A stretch of DNA of 64,000 nucleotides from Streptomyces lydicus (GCF_004125265.1 NZ_RDTE01000003.1:4464001-4528000), one strand, 5' to 3'; counted from the stretch's first letter, positions 1-8,569 are shown. Numbers and translations: made by a program. Notes: generated by a model not told the origin, from the letters alone.

Positions 1-149
1 CCAAGTCGGACTCGACCATACCGGCAGCAGTTGAAACTACAAGCCCTGATCTTGGAACACTCCACGCGGGCCTTCCGATAACAGTGATCCTCCCCACAGA
101 CGGCATTTTCGGCGTACACAGTGGACGAATCCGTCGGAGCGGCTTGGAA
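1..149. other. Window edge without a supported gene
   Basis: I see no convincing coding frame, hairpin or promoter in this stretch. It lies downstream of the leftward HAD gene and may contain the end of an intergenic region whose neighbour is outside the window. Confidence 0.4.
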
Positions 150-785
150 TTACCGGCCAGTACGGACCAGTTCGTAAGCCTCCCGCAGATCACCGCCCGC
201 GTACGCATATGAGGCCAGTCCACTGACATGGTGATCCGCATTCACGGCCACGGACTGCGGAACTGCGGCGAACAGTTCGGTGTCCGACATGGAGTCGCCG
301 TATGCCACGCAGTCGGCTCGGGTCAGCCCGTACTGCACGCAGAGTTCATCGGCAATCCGTACCTTCGCCGCCGACGAGAGGATGCCGGCCGGCTCCACCG
401 CCTCGCGGATCGGCAACGCGGGCCAGCGGGAACCGTGTGCCGCATCGGCGCCCCAGGCCAGCAGCCGTTCGACGAAGAAGCCCGGCGAGAGAGAAATCAC
501 TGCGCACCGTTCGCCGCGCGTCCGGATATCAGCCCAGACTTCCCGGATTCCGGTCAGCCAGGGTGAGCCGTCAAAAGCCGCAGCCACCGTGAGTTCGGTC
601 AACTCGGCGGCCCAGAGGTCACATGCCCGCTGTGCGAACTGCAGGGGAGTCAGTTCACCCGCGGCAAATCCGCGTTCCAGATCAGCGATCTCCCGGTCCA
701 GCCCGAGCTGCCGGGAAATCTCAACGGCGGCCGCGGACCCATGGAGCAGAGTCCCGTCCATGTCGAACAGATGCAGCTTGCTCAT
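150..785 (-). CDS. HAD-superfamily hydrolase (phosphoserine-phosphatase-like)
   Basis: A 211-aa protein of the haloacid dehalogenase superfamily, probably a cytosolic phosphatase. Motif I FDMDGTLL lies at the extreme N-terminus with the two catalytic aspartates. A motif II Ser occurs in the VISLSPG stretch, and motif IV is YGDSMSDTELF near the C-terminus. The layout resembles the HAD-IB (SerB-like) branch, but the substrate cannot be read from sequence. The start at MSKLHLF is chosen because motif I normally sits within the first ten residues. The open frame continues 40 codons upstream, but that extension is a low-complexity Pro/Arg repeat produced by short tandem DNA repeats. The ribosome site is weak. 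Confidence 0.8.
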   Translation of the reverse strand: MSKLHLFDMDGTLLHGSAAAVEISRQLGLDREIADLERGFAAGELTPLQFAQRACDLWAAELTELTVAAAFDGSPWLTGIREVWADIRTRGERCAVISLSPGFFVERLLAWGADAAHGSRWPALPIREAVEPAGILSSAAKVRIADELCVQYGLTRADCVAYGDSMSDTELFAAVPQSVAVNADHHVSGLASYAYAGGDLREAYELVRTGR

Positions 786-838
786 GCCCTGGAGCCTAGG
801 AGGCGCGAGGACGGCTGGCGAGAGCGGGAATCCGGGGG

Positions 839-897
839 AAGGGGGCTGTGGCCGGAGGGAAGGGGGTTGTGGCCGGGGACAAGGAGGTTGTAGCCGG
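839..897. repeat. Three imperfect direct repeats with 21-bp period
   Basis: Three copies of a 17-bp G-rich element (first copy AAGGGGGCTGTGGCCGG) begin at 839, 860 and 881, spaced exactly 21 bp apart. Copies 2 and 3 carry one and four substitutions relative to copy 1. They lie upstream of the HAD gene on its non-coding side. Two helical turns of spacing would fit a protein-binding array, but slippage-generated repeat DNA is equally possible. Confidence 0.6.
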
Positions 898-1084
898 GGC
901 CGCACGGCCAGCGGGCCCCGGAGGACGGCCGAAACCGTACGGTCGGGGCCGGTGGCGAGCCGTGTCCGGCACCGTACGTCGGGGCGTACTCAAGCGGCAT
1001 TGAGGGCGCGGGCGTCCGTCAGAGCCTTTGACGACAGGCCCACGGAGGCCGGGGAGACACACCCTGGCCACAGGAGGAGCATCG

Positions 1085-1531
1085 TCAGGCGAGGTCGGCC
1101 TCCGCTATCGCCTCGGTGACGATCCGGTGGTCCTGCTCGGGGGCACCGCCGCCGAAGCCGAGCGCGCCGATCAGCCGGCCGTCCCGGTGGAGCGGCACAC
1201 CGCCCGCGAGGAAGAGCAGCGGCCGGTCCAACGCCGTGGGCAAGGTGTGAAATAGCCCGTCGGGCCGTACGAGCTCGACCAGGTCAGCTGTCGGAGCGTC
1301 CAACTGGAGCGCTGTGTACGCCTTGCGGGTGCTGGTCTCCCCCGAGATCAGCACGGCTGCGTCGTCCCGCCGGAAACCGAGCAGATGCCCGCCTGCATCC
1401 AGAACGCTGACGCTGCCCCGCACCCCGGTGCCTTCGGCGGCACGAACGGCGGCGTCGATGAGGCGCTCGGCATCGCGGGTGGTGAGCGGACGGACGGTAG
1501 AGGTGGGCGTAACAGAAGTGGTGGTGCTCAC
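1085..1531 (-). CDS. GlcG/HbpS-family heme-binding-like protein
   Basis: A 148-aa protein of the GlcG/HbpS (DUF336) family. It shows the family features: an early AERLIDAAVRAAEG helix, VSVLDAGGHLLGFRRDDAA, and a C-terminal GGVPLHRDGRLIGALGFGGG segment followed by EQDHRIVTEAI. Members bind heme or small ligands. HbpS of Streptomyces is secreted and feeds the SenS-SenR system, but this copy has no obvious signal peptide and no two-component genes beside it, so a cytosolic role is more likely. The GTG start at 1531 is preceded by a purine-rich GGAAGAG. The exact ligand is unknown. Confidence 0.8.
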   Translation of the reverse strand: MSTTTSVTPTSTVRPLTTRDAERLIDAAVRAAEGTGVRGSVSVLDAGGHLLGFRRDDAAVLISGETSTRKAYTALQLDAPTADLVELVRPDGLFHTLPTALDRPLLFLAGGVPLHRDGRLIGALGFGGGAPEQDHRIVTEAIAEADLA

Positions 1532-1569
1532 GAGGGCTCTTCCTTGGGTGCGGGGCGGTGCCGGGGGTG

Positions 1570-1618
1570 CGGGTTGCGCTGGGGGGGGTACGGGTTGCGC
1601 TGTGCGTACGGGTTGCGC
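1570..1618. repeat. Three direct copies of CGGGTTGCGC upstream of the GlcG-like gene
   Basis: Identical 10-mers CGGGTTGCGC begin at 1570, 1591 and 1609 (spacing 21 and 18 bp), within 90 bp upstream of the leftward GlcG/HbpS-like gene. The position suits a promoter or operator array. No -10/-35 could be assigned with confidence. Confidence 0.5.
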
Positions 1619-1686
1619 CGGGGGGTGCTCGTTGGTCCGGTGATGCCCGTGCGCCGCTGATTCGGGGTGCCGTACGGCGGGATCTC

Positions 1687-2907
1687 TCAGCCGTGCGCCG
1701 CCGCTACGGGCTCGTCGGCGGTCGCGTCGGCTCCGCCGCCGGCCACCACGCGGCTGCGGCCTGTCTGACGTCGCTCCAGCGCTGTGGCGAATATCGCCAC
1801 CCCCAGCGCCGCGACGGTCATCAGCGCACCGACCCAGTTGGGCGCGGTGTAGCCGAGGCCGGCCGAGATCACGATCCCGCCGAGCCAGGCGGCCAGCGCG
1901 TTGCCGAAGTTGAAGGCCGCGATATTGCCGGCCGAGGCGAGGGTGGGTGCCGAGGCAGCCTGGTCCATCACCCGCTTCTGCAGCGGCGGAACGGTGGCGA
2001 AGCCGAAGATGCCGATCAGCGCGATGGTGACGATGGCGGCGGTCTTGTGGTGCGCGGTGACAGTGAACGCGGCCAGCGACAGTGCCAGACCGGTCATCGA
2101 CACGAACAGCATCGGCATCATGGCGCGGTCGGTGAAGCGACCGGAGACCAGGTTCCCGCCGACCATGCCGAGGCCGAACACGGCGGTCAGCCAGATCACG
2201 GAGGACGGTGCGAAGCCGGTGACCTCGGTCATCATCGAGGCGAGGTAGGTGACGGCCGCGAAGACACCGCCGAAGCCCAGGATCGTCATCAGCATCGCGA
2301 GGCCGACCTGCGGGTTGCGGAACACCGCGAGTTCGCTGCCCAGCGGAGAGGCCGCCTTCGCCCGCTGCGCCGGGACCAGCTTGGCGATGCCCAGCAGGCC
2401 GAGCACACCGAGCGCGGTGATGGCGTAGAAGGTGGTGCGCCAGTCGGACTGCTGGCTGAGCATGGTGCCGGCCGGTACGCCCACGACGTTGGCGATGGTC
2501 AGGCCGCTGAACATCAGCGATATGGCGGTGGCGCGCCTCTCGGGCGCGACGAGGTCGGCGGCGACGAGCGCGCCGATGCCGAAGAACGCTCCGTGCGTGA
2601 ACGCGGCCACGATCCGCCCGGCGAGCATGATCCCGAAGTCGGGTGCGGTGGCTGTGAGCAGGTTGCCCACGATGAACAGGCCCATCAGCAGCATCAGCAT
2701 CTGCTTGCGGGTGAAACGCGTGCCGACGGCGGTCATCAGGGGGGCACCGATGACCACGCCGAGGGCGTAGACCGTGGTCGCGTATCCGGCGATGGGGATG
2801 GAGACACCAAAACCTGCCGCCATGTCGGGCAGCAGGCCCATGACCGCGAACTCGGTCGTTCCGATCCCAAAGGCACCGATGGCGAGAGCCAGGAGTGCGA
2901 GAGGCAT
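1687..2907 (-). CDS. MFS transporter, DHA1-type drug/metabolite exporter
   Basis: A 406-aa, about 12-helix major facilitator protein. The N-terminus reads MPLALLALAIGAFGIGTTEF, typical of the AraJ/YdhP/Cmx branch of DHA1 exporters, and MFS motif-A-like TRFTRKQ follows the second helix. The ATG at 2907 is chosen because it begins directly at helix 1 and is preceded by GAAGGGA at good spacing. The longer in-frame extension is low-complexity and overlaps the divergent regulator. A MarR-family gene starts 146 bp away on the other strand, so this pump is probably its target and is induced by an aromatic or antibiotic ligand. The substrate is unknown. Confidence 0.87.
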   Translation of the reverse strand: MPLALLALAIGAFGIGTTEFAVMGLLPDMAAGFGVSIPIAGYATTVYALGVVIGAPLMTAVGTRFTRKQMLMLLMGLFIVGNLLTATAPDFGIMLAGRIVAAFTHGAFFGIGALVAADLVAPERRATAISLMFSGLTIANVVGVPAGTMLSQQSDWRTTFYAITALGVLGLLGIAKLVPAQRAKAASPLGSELAVFRNPQVGLAMLMTILGFGGVFAAVTYLASMMTEVTGFAPSSVIWLTAVFGLGMVGGNLVSGRFTDRAMMPMLFVSMTGLALSLAAFTVTAHHKTAAIVTIALIGIFGFATVPPLQKRVMDQAASAPTLASAGNIAAFNFGNALAAWLGGIVISAGLGYTAPNWVGALMTVAALGVAIFATALERRQTGRSRVVAGGGADATADEPVAAAHG

Positions 2908-2939
2908 GACGGATCCCTTCAGGTGATTGCGCCCGTCCC

Positions 2940-2961
2940 TTACAAGCGTAAACAATAATTG
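2940..2961. promoter_or_regulatory. Candidate MarR operator between MFS and MarR genes
   Basis: This unusually AT-rich patch in the divergent promoter region carries two adjacent small inverted repeats: TTAC-N4-GTAA (2940-2951) and CAAT-A-ATTG (2953-2961). MarR proteins bind short AT-rich palindromes in such positions. No footprint data exist here; this is inference from position and symmetry. Confidence 0.5.
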
Positions 2962-3053
2962 CAGACGCGGGTTAATCGCAAGCGCCGTATATTTCGCCAG
3001 TGCCCTATCCTGGGGTGGTGCGCCCATGAGGCGCGCCCTTGAGGAGGTCGTCG

Positions 3054-3584
3054 ATGACGCAGCGGACGCGGGAGACACAGGAGCAGCGGGAGACGGTGGA
3101 GGCACCGCAGTCGGCAGCACCGGCCGATCCCGGCTGCCCGCCTGCGCCGGCCCCTGGACTGGCGCAGGGCTGGTGCGCGCTCTCCGCACTGCACAGCCGC
3201 ATCGAGTCCCACATCGAACGCGCCCTGCAGACGCACGGCCTCAGCGTCCGCGAGTTCTCGGTCCTCAATGTGCTCAGCGAGCAGCACGACGGTCCCGGCG
3301 GCCATCTGCGGATGCACCAGGTCGCGGACTCCGTCGTCCTCAGCCAGAGCGCCACGACCCGCCTGGTCACGCGGCTCGAGGAGCGGGGACTGCTCTCGCG
3401 CTACCTGTGCCCCGACGACCGGCGCGGCATCTACACCAATGTGACGCCCGACGGCCTCGCGCTCCTGGTGGAAGCCCGGCCCACCCACGACGGCGCACTG
3501 CGTGAAGCCCTCCAGGACGCCGCACAGCGCCCCGAGTTGGCGCCGCTGGTCACCGCCGTCGAAACGCTCGCACCGCCGGAGTGA
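3054..3584 (+). CDS. MarR-family transcriptional regulator
   Basis: A 176-aa winged-helix regulator. The body reads LSALHSRIESHIERALQTHGLSVREFSVLNVLSEQ, then the recognition helix region VADSVVLSQSATTRLVTRLEERGLL, then the wing YLCPDDRRGIYTNVTPDG, all typical of MarR/SlyA proteins. The ATG at 3054 is preceded by GAGGAGG; an upstream TTG at 3039 is disfavoured because the Shine-Dalgarno would lie inside the gene. It is divergent from the MFS exporter at 2907 and is likely its repressor and autoregulator. The N-terminal 35 residues are Gln/Glu/Pro-rich and probably disordered. Confidence 0.88.
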   Translation: MTQRTRETQEQRETVEAPQSAAPADPGCPPAPAPGLAQGWCALSALHSRIESHIERALQTHGLSVREFSVLNVLSEQHDGPGGHLRMHQVADSVVLSQSATTRLVTRLEERGLLSRYLCPDDRRGIYTNVTPDGLALLVEARPTHDGALREALQDAAQRPELAPLVTAVETLAPPE

Positions 3585-3639
3585 CGCCGACGGCCCGGGG
3601 AGGGGAGTCGGGGCCGGCGGGACCGGCGGGACTGGCTGG

Positions 3640-3674
3640 GCCGACGAGGCCGACGAGGCCGACGAGGCCGACGA
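3640..3674. repeat. Short tandem repeat GACGAGGCC
   Basis: About four tandem copies of a 9-bp unit lie in the intergenic space between the MarR and GNAT genes. This looks like simple slippage sequence. It creates a spurious repetitive N-terminal extension in front of the GNAT gene. Confidence 0.6.
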
Positions 3675-3757
3675 CTGGATGGGGCACGACTATTGGACGG
3701 GGCACGGCCGGCCGCCTGCCGACCGCACCCTCGATCGCACGGCATAAGGTCACGCCC

Positions 3758-4210
3758 ATGAGCGATATCGAGATGCGCCGCGCGACCGAGACCGACCTGC
3801 CCGCCATCGTCGCGATGCTCGCCGACGACCCCTTGGGCGCCGCCCGCGAATCGCCGGACGACTTGGCTCCCTACCGCGCCGCGTTCGAGGCACTGGCCGC
3901 CGACCCGGGGCAGCACCAGATCGTCGCGGTCCGCGACGGGCGAACGGTCGGCACGCTTCAGCTCACGGTCATCCCCGGCCTGTCCCGGCGCGGTGCCACC
4001 CGCGCGATCATCGAGGGGGTACGGGTCCATAGCGACGAGCGCGGCAGTGGCCTCGGCACCCAGCTCATCGAGTGGGCCGTCGCGGAATCCCGCACGCTCG
4101 GCTGTCAGATGGTCCAGCTCACCTCGGATGCCACCCGCGTCGACGCCCACCGTTTCTATGAGCGCCTCGGCTTCGAGGCCTCCCACCTGGGCTTCAAGCT
4201 CCAGCTCTGA
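3758..4210 (+). CDS. GNAT-family N-acetyltransferase
   Basis: A 150-aa GCN5-related acetyltransferase. It begins IEMRRATETDLPAIVAMLADD and has the central strand GTLQLTVIPGL. The acetyl-CoA pyrophosphate loop is RGSGLGTQLIEWA (Q/RxxGxG/A), and the C-terminal HRFYERLGFEASHLGFKL is the usual end of the fold. The closest general description is a PhnO-like small-molecule acetyltransferase. The ATG at 3758 is chosen because the fold starts immediately; upstream in-frame codons come from a simple tandem repeat. The substrate is unknown. Confidence 0.85.
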   Translation: MSDIEMRRATETDLPAIVAMLADDPLGAARESPDDLAPYRAAFEALAADPGQHQIVAVRDGRTVGTLQLTVIPGLSRRGATRAIIEGVRVHSDERGSGLGTQLIEWAVAESRTLGCQMVQLTSDATRVDAHRFYERLGFEASHLGFKLQL

Positions 4211-4243
4211 GCGGTGCGGCTGCCGATGCGCCACCTCACCTGA

Positions 4244-4990
4244 TCACGTCTGCGGTGTGCGTCCCCGCGTCCGGTGTGCCTTCTGCCGGCAGGCACCACC
4301 GCAGTAGCGCGGGGGCCGGCCCGTGCGCGCCGCCGCGATCGCCGCACCGCACGTCCCACATCGTGGTTCGTTACGTTTCATGGGCTCCACGGGGAGTTTC
4401 GTCACTGCGTGCGGCGGGCGCAGCGCATCGCACATCAGCGCCGTCATCCGGCCCTGCTCCCCCGACTCCGCACCGGTTGCCACCCGGGCCCGCTCCATGG
4501 AAAGACAGCCCACCAGCAGGGCCCTGAGATCCGCTATGCCGACGTCCCGCCGTACGGCGCCCGCCTCTTGGGCCCTCCCGAGCAGGACCTCCAGCGCATC
4601 GTCGAAGTCCTGGCCAACCCCCGGCGACGGTTCGAAACGGCCCGCACCGGCGGCTTCCAGTGCGTCACACAACGCCTTGTTCCGTGAGGCGAGCCGCACC
4701 ACGGAGGAAAGGAAGCGGAAGAACACCGCACCAGGGTCCGGCGTCTCGGCCAAGTCCCTTGCGGTGTCGGTGAAAAGCTCGATCCGCTCCACGATCGTCG
4801 CCTTGAACAGGGCTTCCTTCGAAGGGAAATGGCGGTAGACGGTTCCCGCGCCGACGCCCGCACGGCGCGCGATCTCCCCGAGCGGTACCCCCAATCCCTG
4901 TTCCTCGAAAGCGAATCGAGCCGCCTGGAGCACCACTGCCCTGTTGCGCCGCGCATCCGCACGGGGGCGTGTGACACCACTCTGGATCAC
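4244..4990 (-). CDS. TetR-family regulator with C-terminal Cys-rich tail
   Basis: A 248-aa repressor. The N-terminal TetR helix-turn-helix is clear: NRAVVLQAARFAFEEQGLGVPL then IARRAGVGAGTVYRHFPSKEAL. The ligand domain follows and matches the common Streptomyces SbtR-type C-terminal layout. The last about 40 residues carry CGTCGAAI and YCGGACRQKAHR, a CxxC...CxxxC arrangement that looks like a small zinc-binding tail. The GTG at 4990 is chosen because CAGGAGGT lies directly upstream. No adjacent target gene is evident, as the flanking GNAT gene is convergent. Confidence 0.85.
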   Translation of the reverse strand: MIQSGVTRPRADARRNRAVVLQAARFAFEEQGLGVPLGEIARRAGVGAGTVYRHFPSKEALFKATIVERIELFTDTARDLAETPDPGAVFFRFLSSVVRLASRNKALCDALEAAGAGRFEPSPGVGQDFDDALEVLLGRAQEAGAVRRDVGIADLRALLVGCLSMERARVATGAESGEQGRMTALMCDALRPPHAVTKLPVEPMKRNEPRCGTCGAAIAAARTGRPPRYCGGACRQKAHRTRGRTPQT

Positions 4991-5465
4991 CGCCGGACCT
5001 CCTGAGAAACATCGACACCCGGTGCGCGCGTTCCGCTCTTTCAAACGGGTCGCTCGTTCCGATTCTATGAGAGGGTTCCAGCAAGATCGTTCAGGGCTGC
5101 AGCCGCGCGGCGGCCGGAAGCGGCCCCGCGGTCGACGTCCACGCGGACAGTGGGCCGCCGGCAGGACCGCTCCGCTGGATTGGGGCCCGCAAAAGGTGAG
5201 CGGGGTGGGTTCTGCCAGACGCCGACGGGCATCCAGCGGCATCTTGAAGCGTCTTGTGCGTCCAGCCTGCCGCCGGAGCCTCGGGCACGCCACCGGGCTA
5301 CTCCTGGCCGACGCCAGACCAGATACCCGCCGGCCACGGTGCCGCCGACGCCGGCTCCAAGAAGAACAACGCCTCTCCGCTTCCTCCGTCGGAGCTCAAC
5401 TTCCCGGCAAGGGAAGGAGGTTGGGAACCGTGGGGTCTTCGGAGAGCACCCCCGCGAGCCTGGGC

Positions 5466-5479
5466 GTTTCACGTGAAAC
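5466..5479. promoter_or_regulatory. parS site (perfect)
   Basis: An exact GTTTCACGTGAAAC palindrome, the ParB binding site used for origin segregation in Streptomyces. It lies 46 bp centre-to-centre from the next copy. Confidence 0.93.
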
Positions 5480-5501
5480 GACGCCGCTTCCGGATATACG
5501 T

Positions 5502-5535
5502 GTGGGGTCGTGTTTCACGTGAAACACGACCCCAC
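5502..5535. promoter_or_regulatory. parS (5512-5525) at the centre of a perfect 34-bp palindrome
   Basis: An exact parS is extended by 10 bp of perfect dyad symmetry on each side (arms 5502-5518 and 5519-5535, no loop). It begins 37 bp beyond the stop of the leftward aminotransferase gene, so the RNA hairpin could also act as its terminator. Confidence 0.85.
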
Positions 5536-5572
5536 CACGACCACTAGCCCTACGGCTGGGCGCAGGCTCGCC

Positions 5573-6727
5573 TCAGTGTGCGGCCGCCGCGTCCCATGCA
5601 CCGGCCGCCGCCTGCGCCGCAACCTCGGCATCCACGGACGCACCCAGCGCACGCAGTCCGCCCGCCAGTGCCGCCAGCGACGCCATGACCACCGCCCGGT
5701 CGGCGGCGCGGCCATAGTGGTTCACCCGGATCATCTCCTTGGCCAGCGCACCCGCCGCTGCCTGCACGGGCACCGCTGCATCCACCGCGAGCGCCGCGGT
5801 CACGATCTCCCGGGCGTCCATGCCCTCAGGCGCACGGAGCGTCGTGGCGGCCGGCGCCGCGTCCTCGTCACGGACGACGTAGGGAGCGAGACCGCCCAGC
5901 GCCCGCACACCGGCCCTGGTCGCCGCGGCCGCCGCCCGGTGCCGGGTGATGACGGCATCCAGGCCCTCGGCGCGCAGACGGTCCGTAGCCTGCTCCAGCG
6001 CGAGCATCTCCAGTTGCGCCGGAGCATGCGGCAGTGCCGTGCGTCCACCGTCGATCCAGCGCTCCTTCCAGTCCAGCAGCGAGAGGTACGAGCGCCGCGG
6101 AGCCTGCTCATTGGCGGCGATCCGCTCCCACGCACGGGCACTGACCGAGACCGCCGACACCCCGGCAGGCCCTGCCATCGCCTTCTGCCCGCCGATCACA
6201 CACAGGTCCACACCCCATTCGTCGGTGAGCAGCGGCTCGGCACCCACCGACGCGACCGCGTCCAGCATCAGCAGCGCGCCGTGCTCCCGCACCACCCTGC
6301 CGAGCTCCGCGACAGGGTTGGTGTTGCCGGTGGCTGCCTCCGCGTGCACCAGGCTCACGAAGTCGATCTCGGGGTGCTCCTGCAACGCTTCCGCCACCTG
6401 CCGCGGGTCGACCGCACCCGTGAACGGCGCGGTGACGGTGACCACCTCGGCTCCGCAGGAGCGCAACCAGCCACCGAACGTCTCGCCATAGGGGCCGGTG
6501 ATGATGTTGAGCGCGGTGCTGCCTGGCCGCACTGCCGAGCGGATGCAGGCCTCCAGGGGCAGCAGCGCCTCGCCCTGCATCGCCACCACATCGCAGCGGG
6601 TGTGCATGAGGGCGGCGACCTTGTCCTCGATCCGCGCGAAGTGAGCCGCGGTAAGCGGCGGCAGGTCGAGCAGTTCGGGCAGATCCGGGGCAGCGGCGTT
6701 CGCGGTCGGGTCAGACACGGCAGTCAC
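5573..6727 (-). CDS. Class V PLP-dependent aminotransferase (alanine/serine-glyoxylate type)
   Basis: A 384-aa fold-type I PLP enzyme of the alanine-glyoxylate/serine-glyoxylate aminotransferase group. Visible family features are ALNIITGPYGETFGGWL (cofactor phosphate region), VSLVHAEAATGNTNP, LMLDAVASVGAEPL (Asp contacting the PLP pyridine), and CVIGGQKAMAGPAG, where the Lys forms the internal aldimine. The likely reaction is transamination between glyoxylate and Ala or Ser, though phosphonate or isocitrate-lyase-type variants exist. The GTG at 6727 is chosen for the upstream GGAAGG; a second GTG three codons later is possible. It is probably monocistronic, with parS sites in its 3-prime flank. 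Confidence 0.85.
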   Translation of the reverse strand: MTAVSDPTANAAAPDLPELLDLPPLTAAHFARIEDKVAALMHTRCDVVAMQGEALLPLEACIRSAVRPGSTALNIITGPYGETFGGWLRSCGAEVVTVTAPFTGAVDPRQVAEALQEHPEIDFVSLVHAEAATGNTNPVAELGRVVREHGALLMLDAVASVGAEPLLTDEWGVDLCVIGGQKAMAGPAGVSAVSVSARAWERIAANEQAPRRSYLSLLDWKERWIDGGRTALPHAPAQLEMLALEQATDRLRAEGLDAVITRHRAAAAATRAGVRALGGLAPYVVRDEDAAPAATTLRAPEGMDAREIVTAALAVDAAVPVQAAAGALAKEMIRVNHYGRAADRAVVMASLAALAGGLRALGASVDAEVAAQAAAGAWDAAAAH

Positions 6728-6818
6728 AGGGCCTTCCAGCGGTAGCGAGCCGACTCGGCGCGGCTCCTGACATCTGGTTCGACTGTACGTCCGCTTCCCG
6801 GCCCCCTGCCGTACAGCC

Positions 6819-8267
6819 TCACACCCTCCAGCTCCGCGGATCCACGCCACCGGGCACCGCTTCCGACGGCTCGTACGGCCCGCGGGTGAACACGAAGGTG
6901 GCGAGATCCAGATGGCTCACCGAGCCGTCCCGCTCCCGCACCACGCGCAGGGTCTCGCCCGCGTAATAGCCGTCCAGCCCCGTCCATGTGCCGTCCTCCT
7001 CGGCCCGGAACCGTGAGAGCCGTCCCGTTCCGGACAGCGGCGTGAGCTCCAGCCCGCCCCCGGCCCGCAGCCGCAGGAGGTGCGGGTTCGCGCCCCAGTA
7101 CCAGGTGCCGGTCAGCGCCAGCAGGTCCGGATCCAGCGGTCCGGGCATCGGGCGCCAGGGCTCGGGGATCCGGGGCTCCGACTCGCTCACGATCCCGGTG
7201 AGATCGGCGGCGAGGGACGCGACCGCCGGGCCCGAGGTGCAGTTGGCGAGCACGACCCCGGCGACGTCCTCCTCGGGATCGGTCCACAACGCAGCCAGAA
7301 AACCGGGCATCGAACCGACGTGCCCGGCCAGCAGCCGCCCTTCGCGCCGTACGAGCTGAAGGCCCAGTCCGTACCCCGCGTCCCACGCGTTCCCCTCCGG
7401 CGGTACGGCCGGCCTCCGCATCTCGGCCAGGCTCGCCGCACCGAGCACCCGCTGGTCGCCCCGCAGCAGAAACGCCGCCCACCGGCACAGATCCCTGGCG
7501 GTGGACCACAGCTGCCCCGCGGGGCCCATCAAACCGGTGTCCTCGGCCGGCTCCGGCAGCACGGCGTCGGCCCACGGGTGGACTGCCCAGCCACTCGCGT
7601 GCGGCCGCTCCGGTCCCGGCGTCGTGCGCCCCATGTGCAGCGGCTCCAGCACCTCCGTCCGCAGCACCTCGCCCCACGGGGTTCCGCCTCGCAGCCGTTC
7701 GACCAGCGCGCCGAGCAGTGCGTAGCCGGGGTTGGAGTAATGGTGGCGCCGTCCGGCGGGGAGCCGCTGCGGCCGTTCACCGAAGAGGTCGGCCGGCTCG
7801 GGCCGCAGGGCACCCGTGGTCCGTTCCCACCACGGCCCTCGCGCCTCCGCCGTCAGCCCCGAACTGTGCGAGAGCAGTTGAGCGATCGTCGCATCCGGCA
7901 CCGGAGTCCCGTCCAGGTGCCTGCCGACCGGGTCCTCCAGGCTCAGCAGCCCCTCGTCCCGCAGCCGCATGACCAGCACGGCGACAAAGGTCTTGGTCAG
8001 CGAACCGATCCGGTACTGCACCTCTCCGTGCGGCGCCTCCCCCTCCACCGAGCCCCGGCCGGCCGTCCACACCGTCCGCCCGCCGCGGACCACCGCACCC
8101 GTCATGGAGGGCGCCCGCCCCTCGGCCTGCCCGACCGCCAGCCGGTGCAGCAATGCCCGCCGTGTCCGGGGCAACAGCTCCGCGAACTCCTCGGGCGTGG
8201 CGGCCACCTGCGGCAGAGGGCACGCGGCCCCCGGCTCGTGGGACTCCGTGGACTCTCCGATGGTCAT
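6819..8267 (-). CDS. Serine hydrolase, class C beta-lactamase / DD-peptidase-like
   Basis: A 482-aa serine hydrolase of the beta-lactamase/D-aminopeptidase (class C, EstB-like) fold. The catalytic SxxK is in RIGSLTKTFVAV, the YxN triad member is in HHYSNPGYALLG, and the HxG element (in place of KTG) is in LAGHVGSMPGF. After the catalytic domain, a roughly 100-residue C-terminal beta-rich region (TGTWYWGANPHLLRL...) resembles the lipocalin-like extension of such enzymes. No signal peptide is visible, so it may be a cytosolic esterase or peptidase and not a resistance enzyme. The ATG at 8267 follows GAGGAG. Confidence 0.86.
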   Translation of the reverse strand: MTIGESTESHEPGAACPLPQVAATPEEFAELLPRTRRALLHRLAVGQAEGRAPSMTGAVVRGGRTVWTAGRGSVEGEAPHGEVQYRIGSLTKTFVAVLVMRLRDEGLLSLEDPVGRHLDGTPVPDATIAQLLSHSSGLTAEARGPWWERTTGALRPEPADLFGERPQRLPAGRRHHYSNPGYALLGALVERLRGGTPWGEVLRTEVLEPLHMGRTTPGPERPHASGWAVHPWADAVLPEPAEDTGLMGPAGQLWSTARDLCRWAAFLLRGDQRVLGAASLAEMRRPAVPPEGNAWDAGYGLGLQLVRREGRLLAGHVGSMPGFLAALWTDPEEDVAGVVLANCTSGPAVASLAADLTGIVSESEPRIPEPWRPMPGPLDPDLLALTGTWYWGANPHLLRLRAGGGLELTPLSGTGRLSRFRAEEDGTWTGLDGYYAGETLRVVRERDGSVSHLDLATFVFTRGPYEPSEAVPGGVDPRSWRV

Positions 8268-8569
8268 GGCACTCCTCAACAGCGGATCCGGTTCGGCCGG
8301 GCCCCATCCTCGCCGCCTCACCGCAGCGCTGCCGCCCCGGTCAGCGTGCCCAGGGCCCCGCCTGCCGTACGGCACCGGCGAGTTCGGCCCCGCCCCACCA
8401 TGCCCGCGCCCGGCTCCCGCGGCCCTCCCCCGCGTCGGCTGCCTCCCGCAGGAACCTCCACGCCCTGACGGAGCTTCAACCAACCTGAGGGTCAAGATGC
8501 ACGGCCCGCCCCCGACCGGTCCCCTCAACCGGGCCCACCCGTCGACCACCACAGCCGCCCGGCACATCC
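8268..8569. other. Intergenic gap, nothing recognised
   Basis: About 300 bp between two leftward genes. It must contain the promoter of the serine hydrolase and the 3-prime end of the GlxA-type gene transcript. I see no clear hairpin, operator or small gene. Confidence 0.4.

Larger units (their letters stand above)
4991..5572. other. 580-bp non-coding gap with two parS sites
   Basis: This gap between the TetR gene and the class V aminotransferase has no convincing gene. The leftward frame 5065-5472 could encode one hydrophobic segment, but it has poor third-position GC bias and no ribosome site. The right end contains two perfect parS sites, one centred in a 34-bp palindrome. Confidence 0.6.

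Noticed and set aside
3581..3757. A 59-residue N-terminal extension of the GNAT protein
   Set aside because: It is translated from a simple tandem repeat, lacks family similarity, and the ATG at 3758 starts the fold precisely.
5065..5472. A 135-codon minus-strand frame with one hydrophobic segment in the gap right of the TetR gene
   Set aside because: No ribosome site, mixed third-position GC and no conserved-looking motif. It could be a decayed gene, but the evidence is too weak to annotate.
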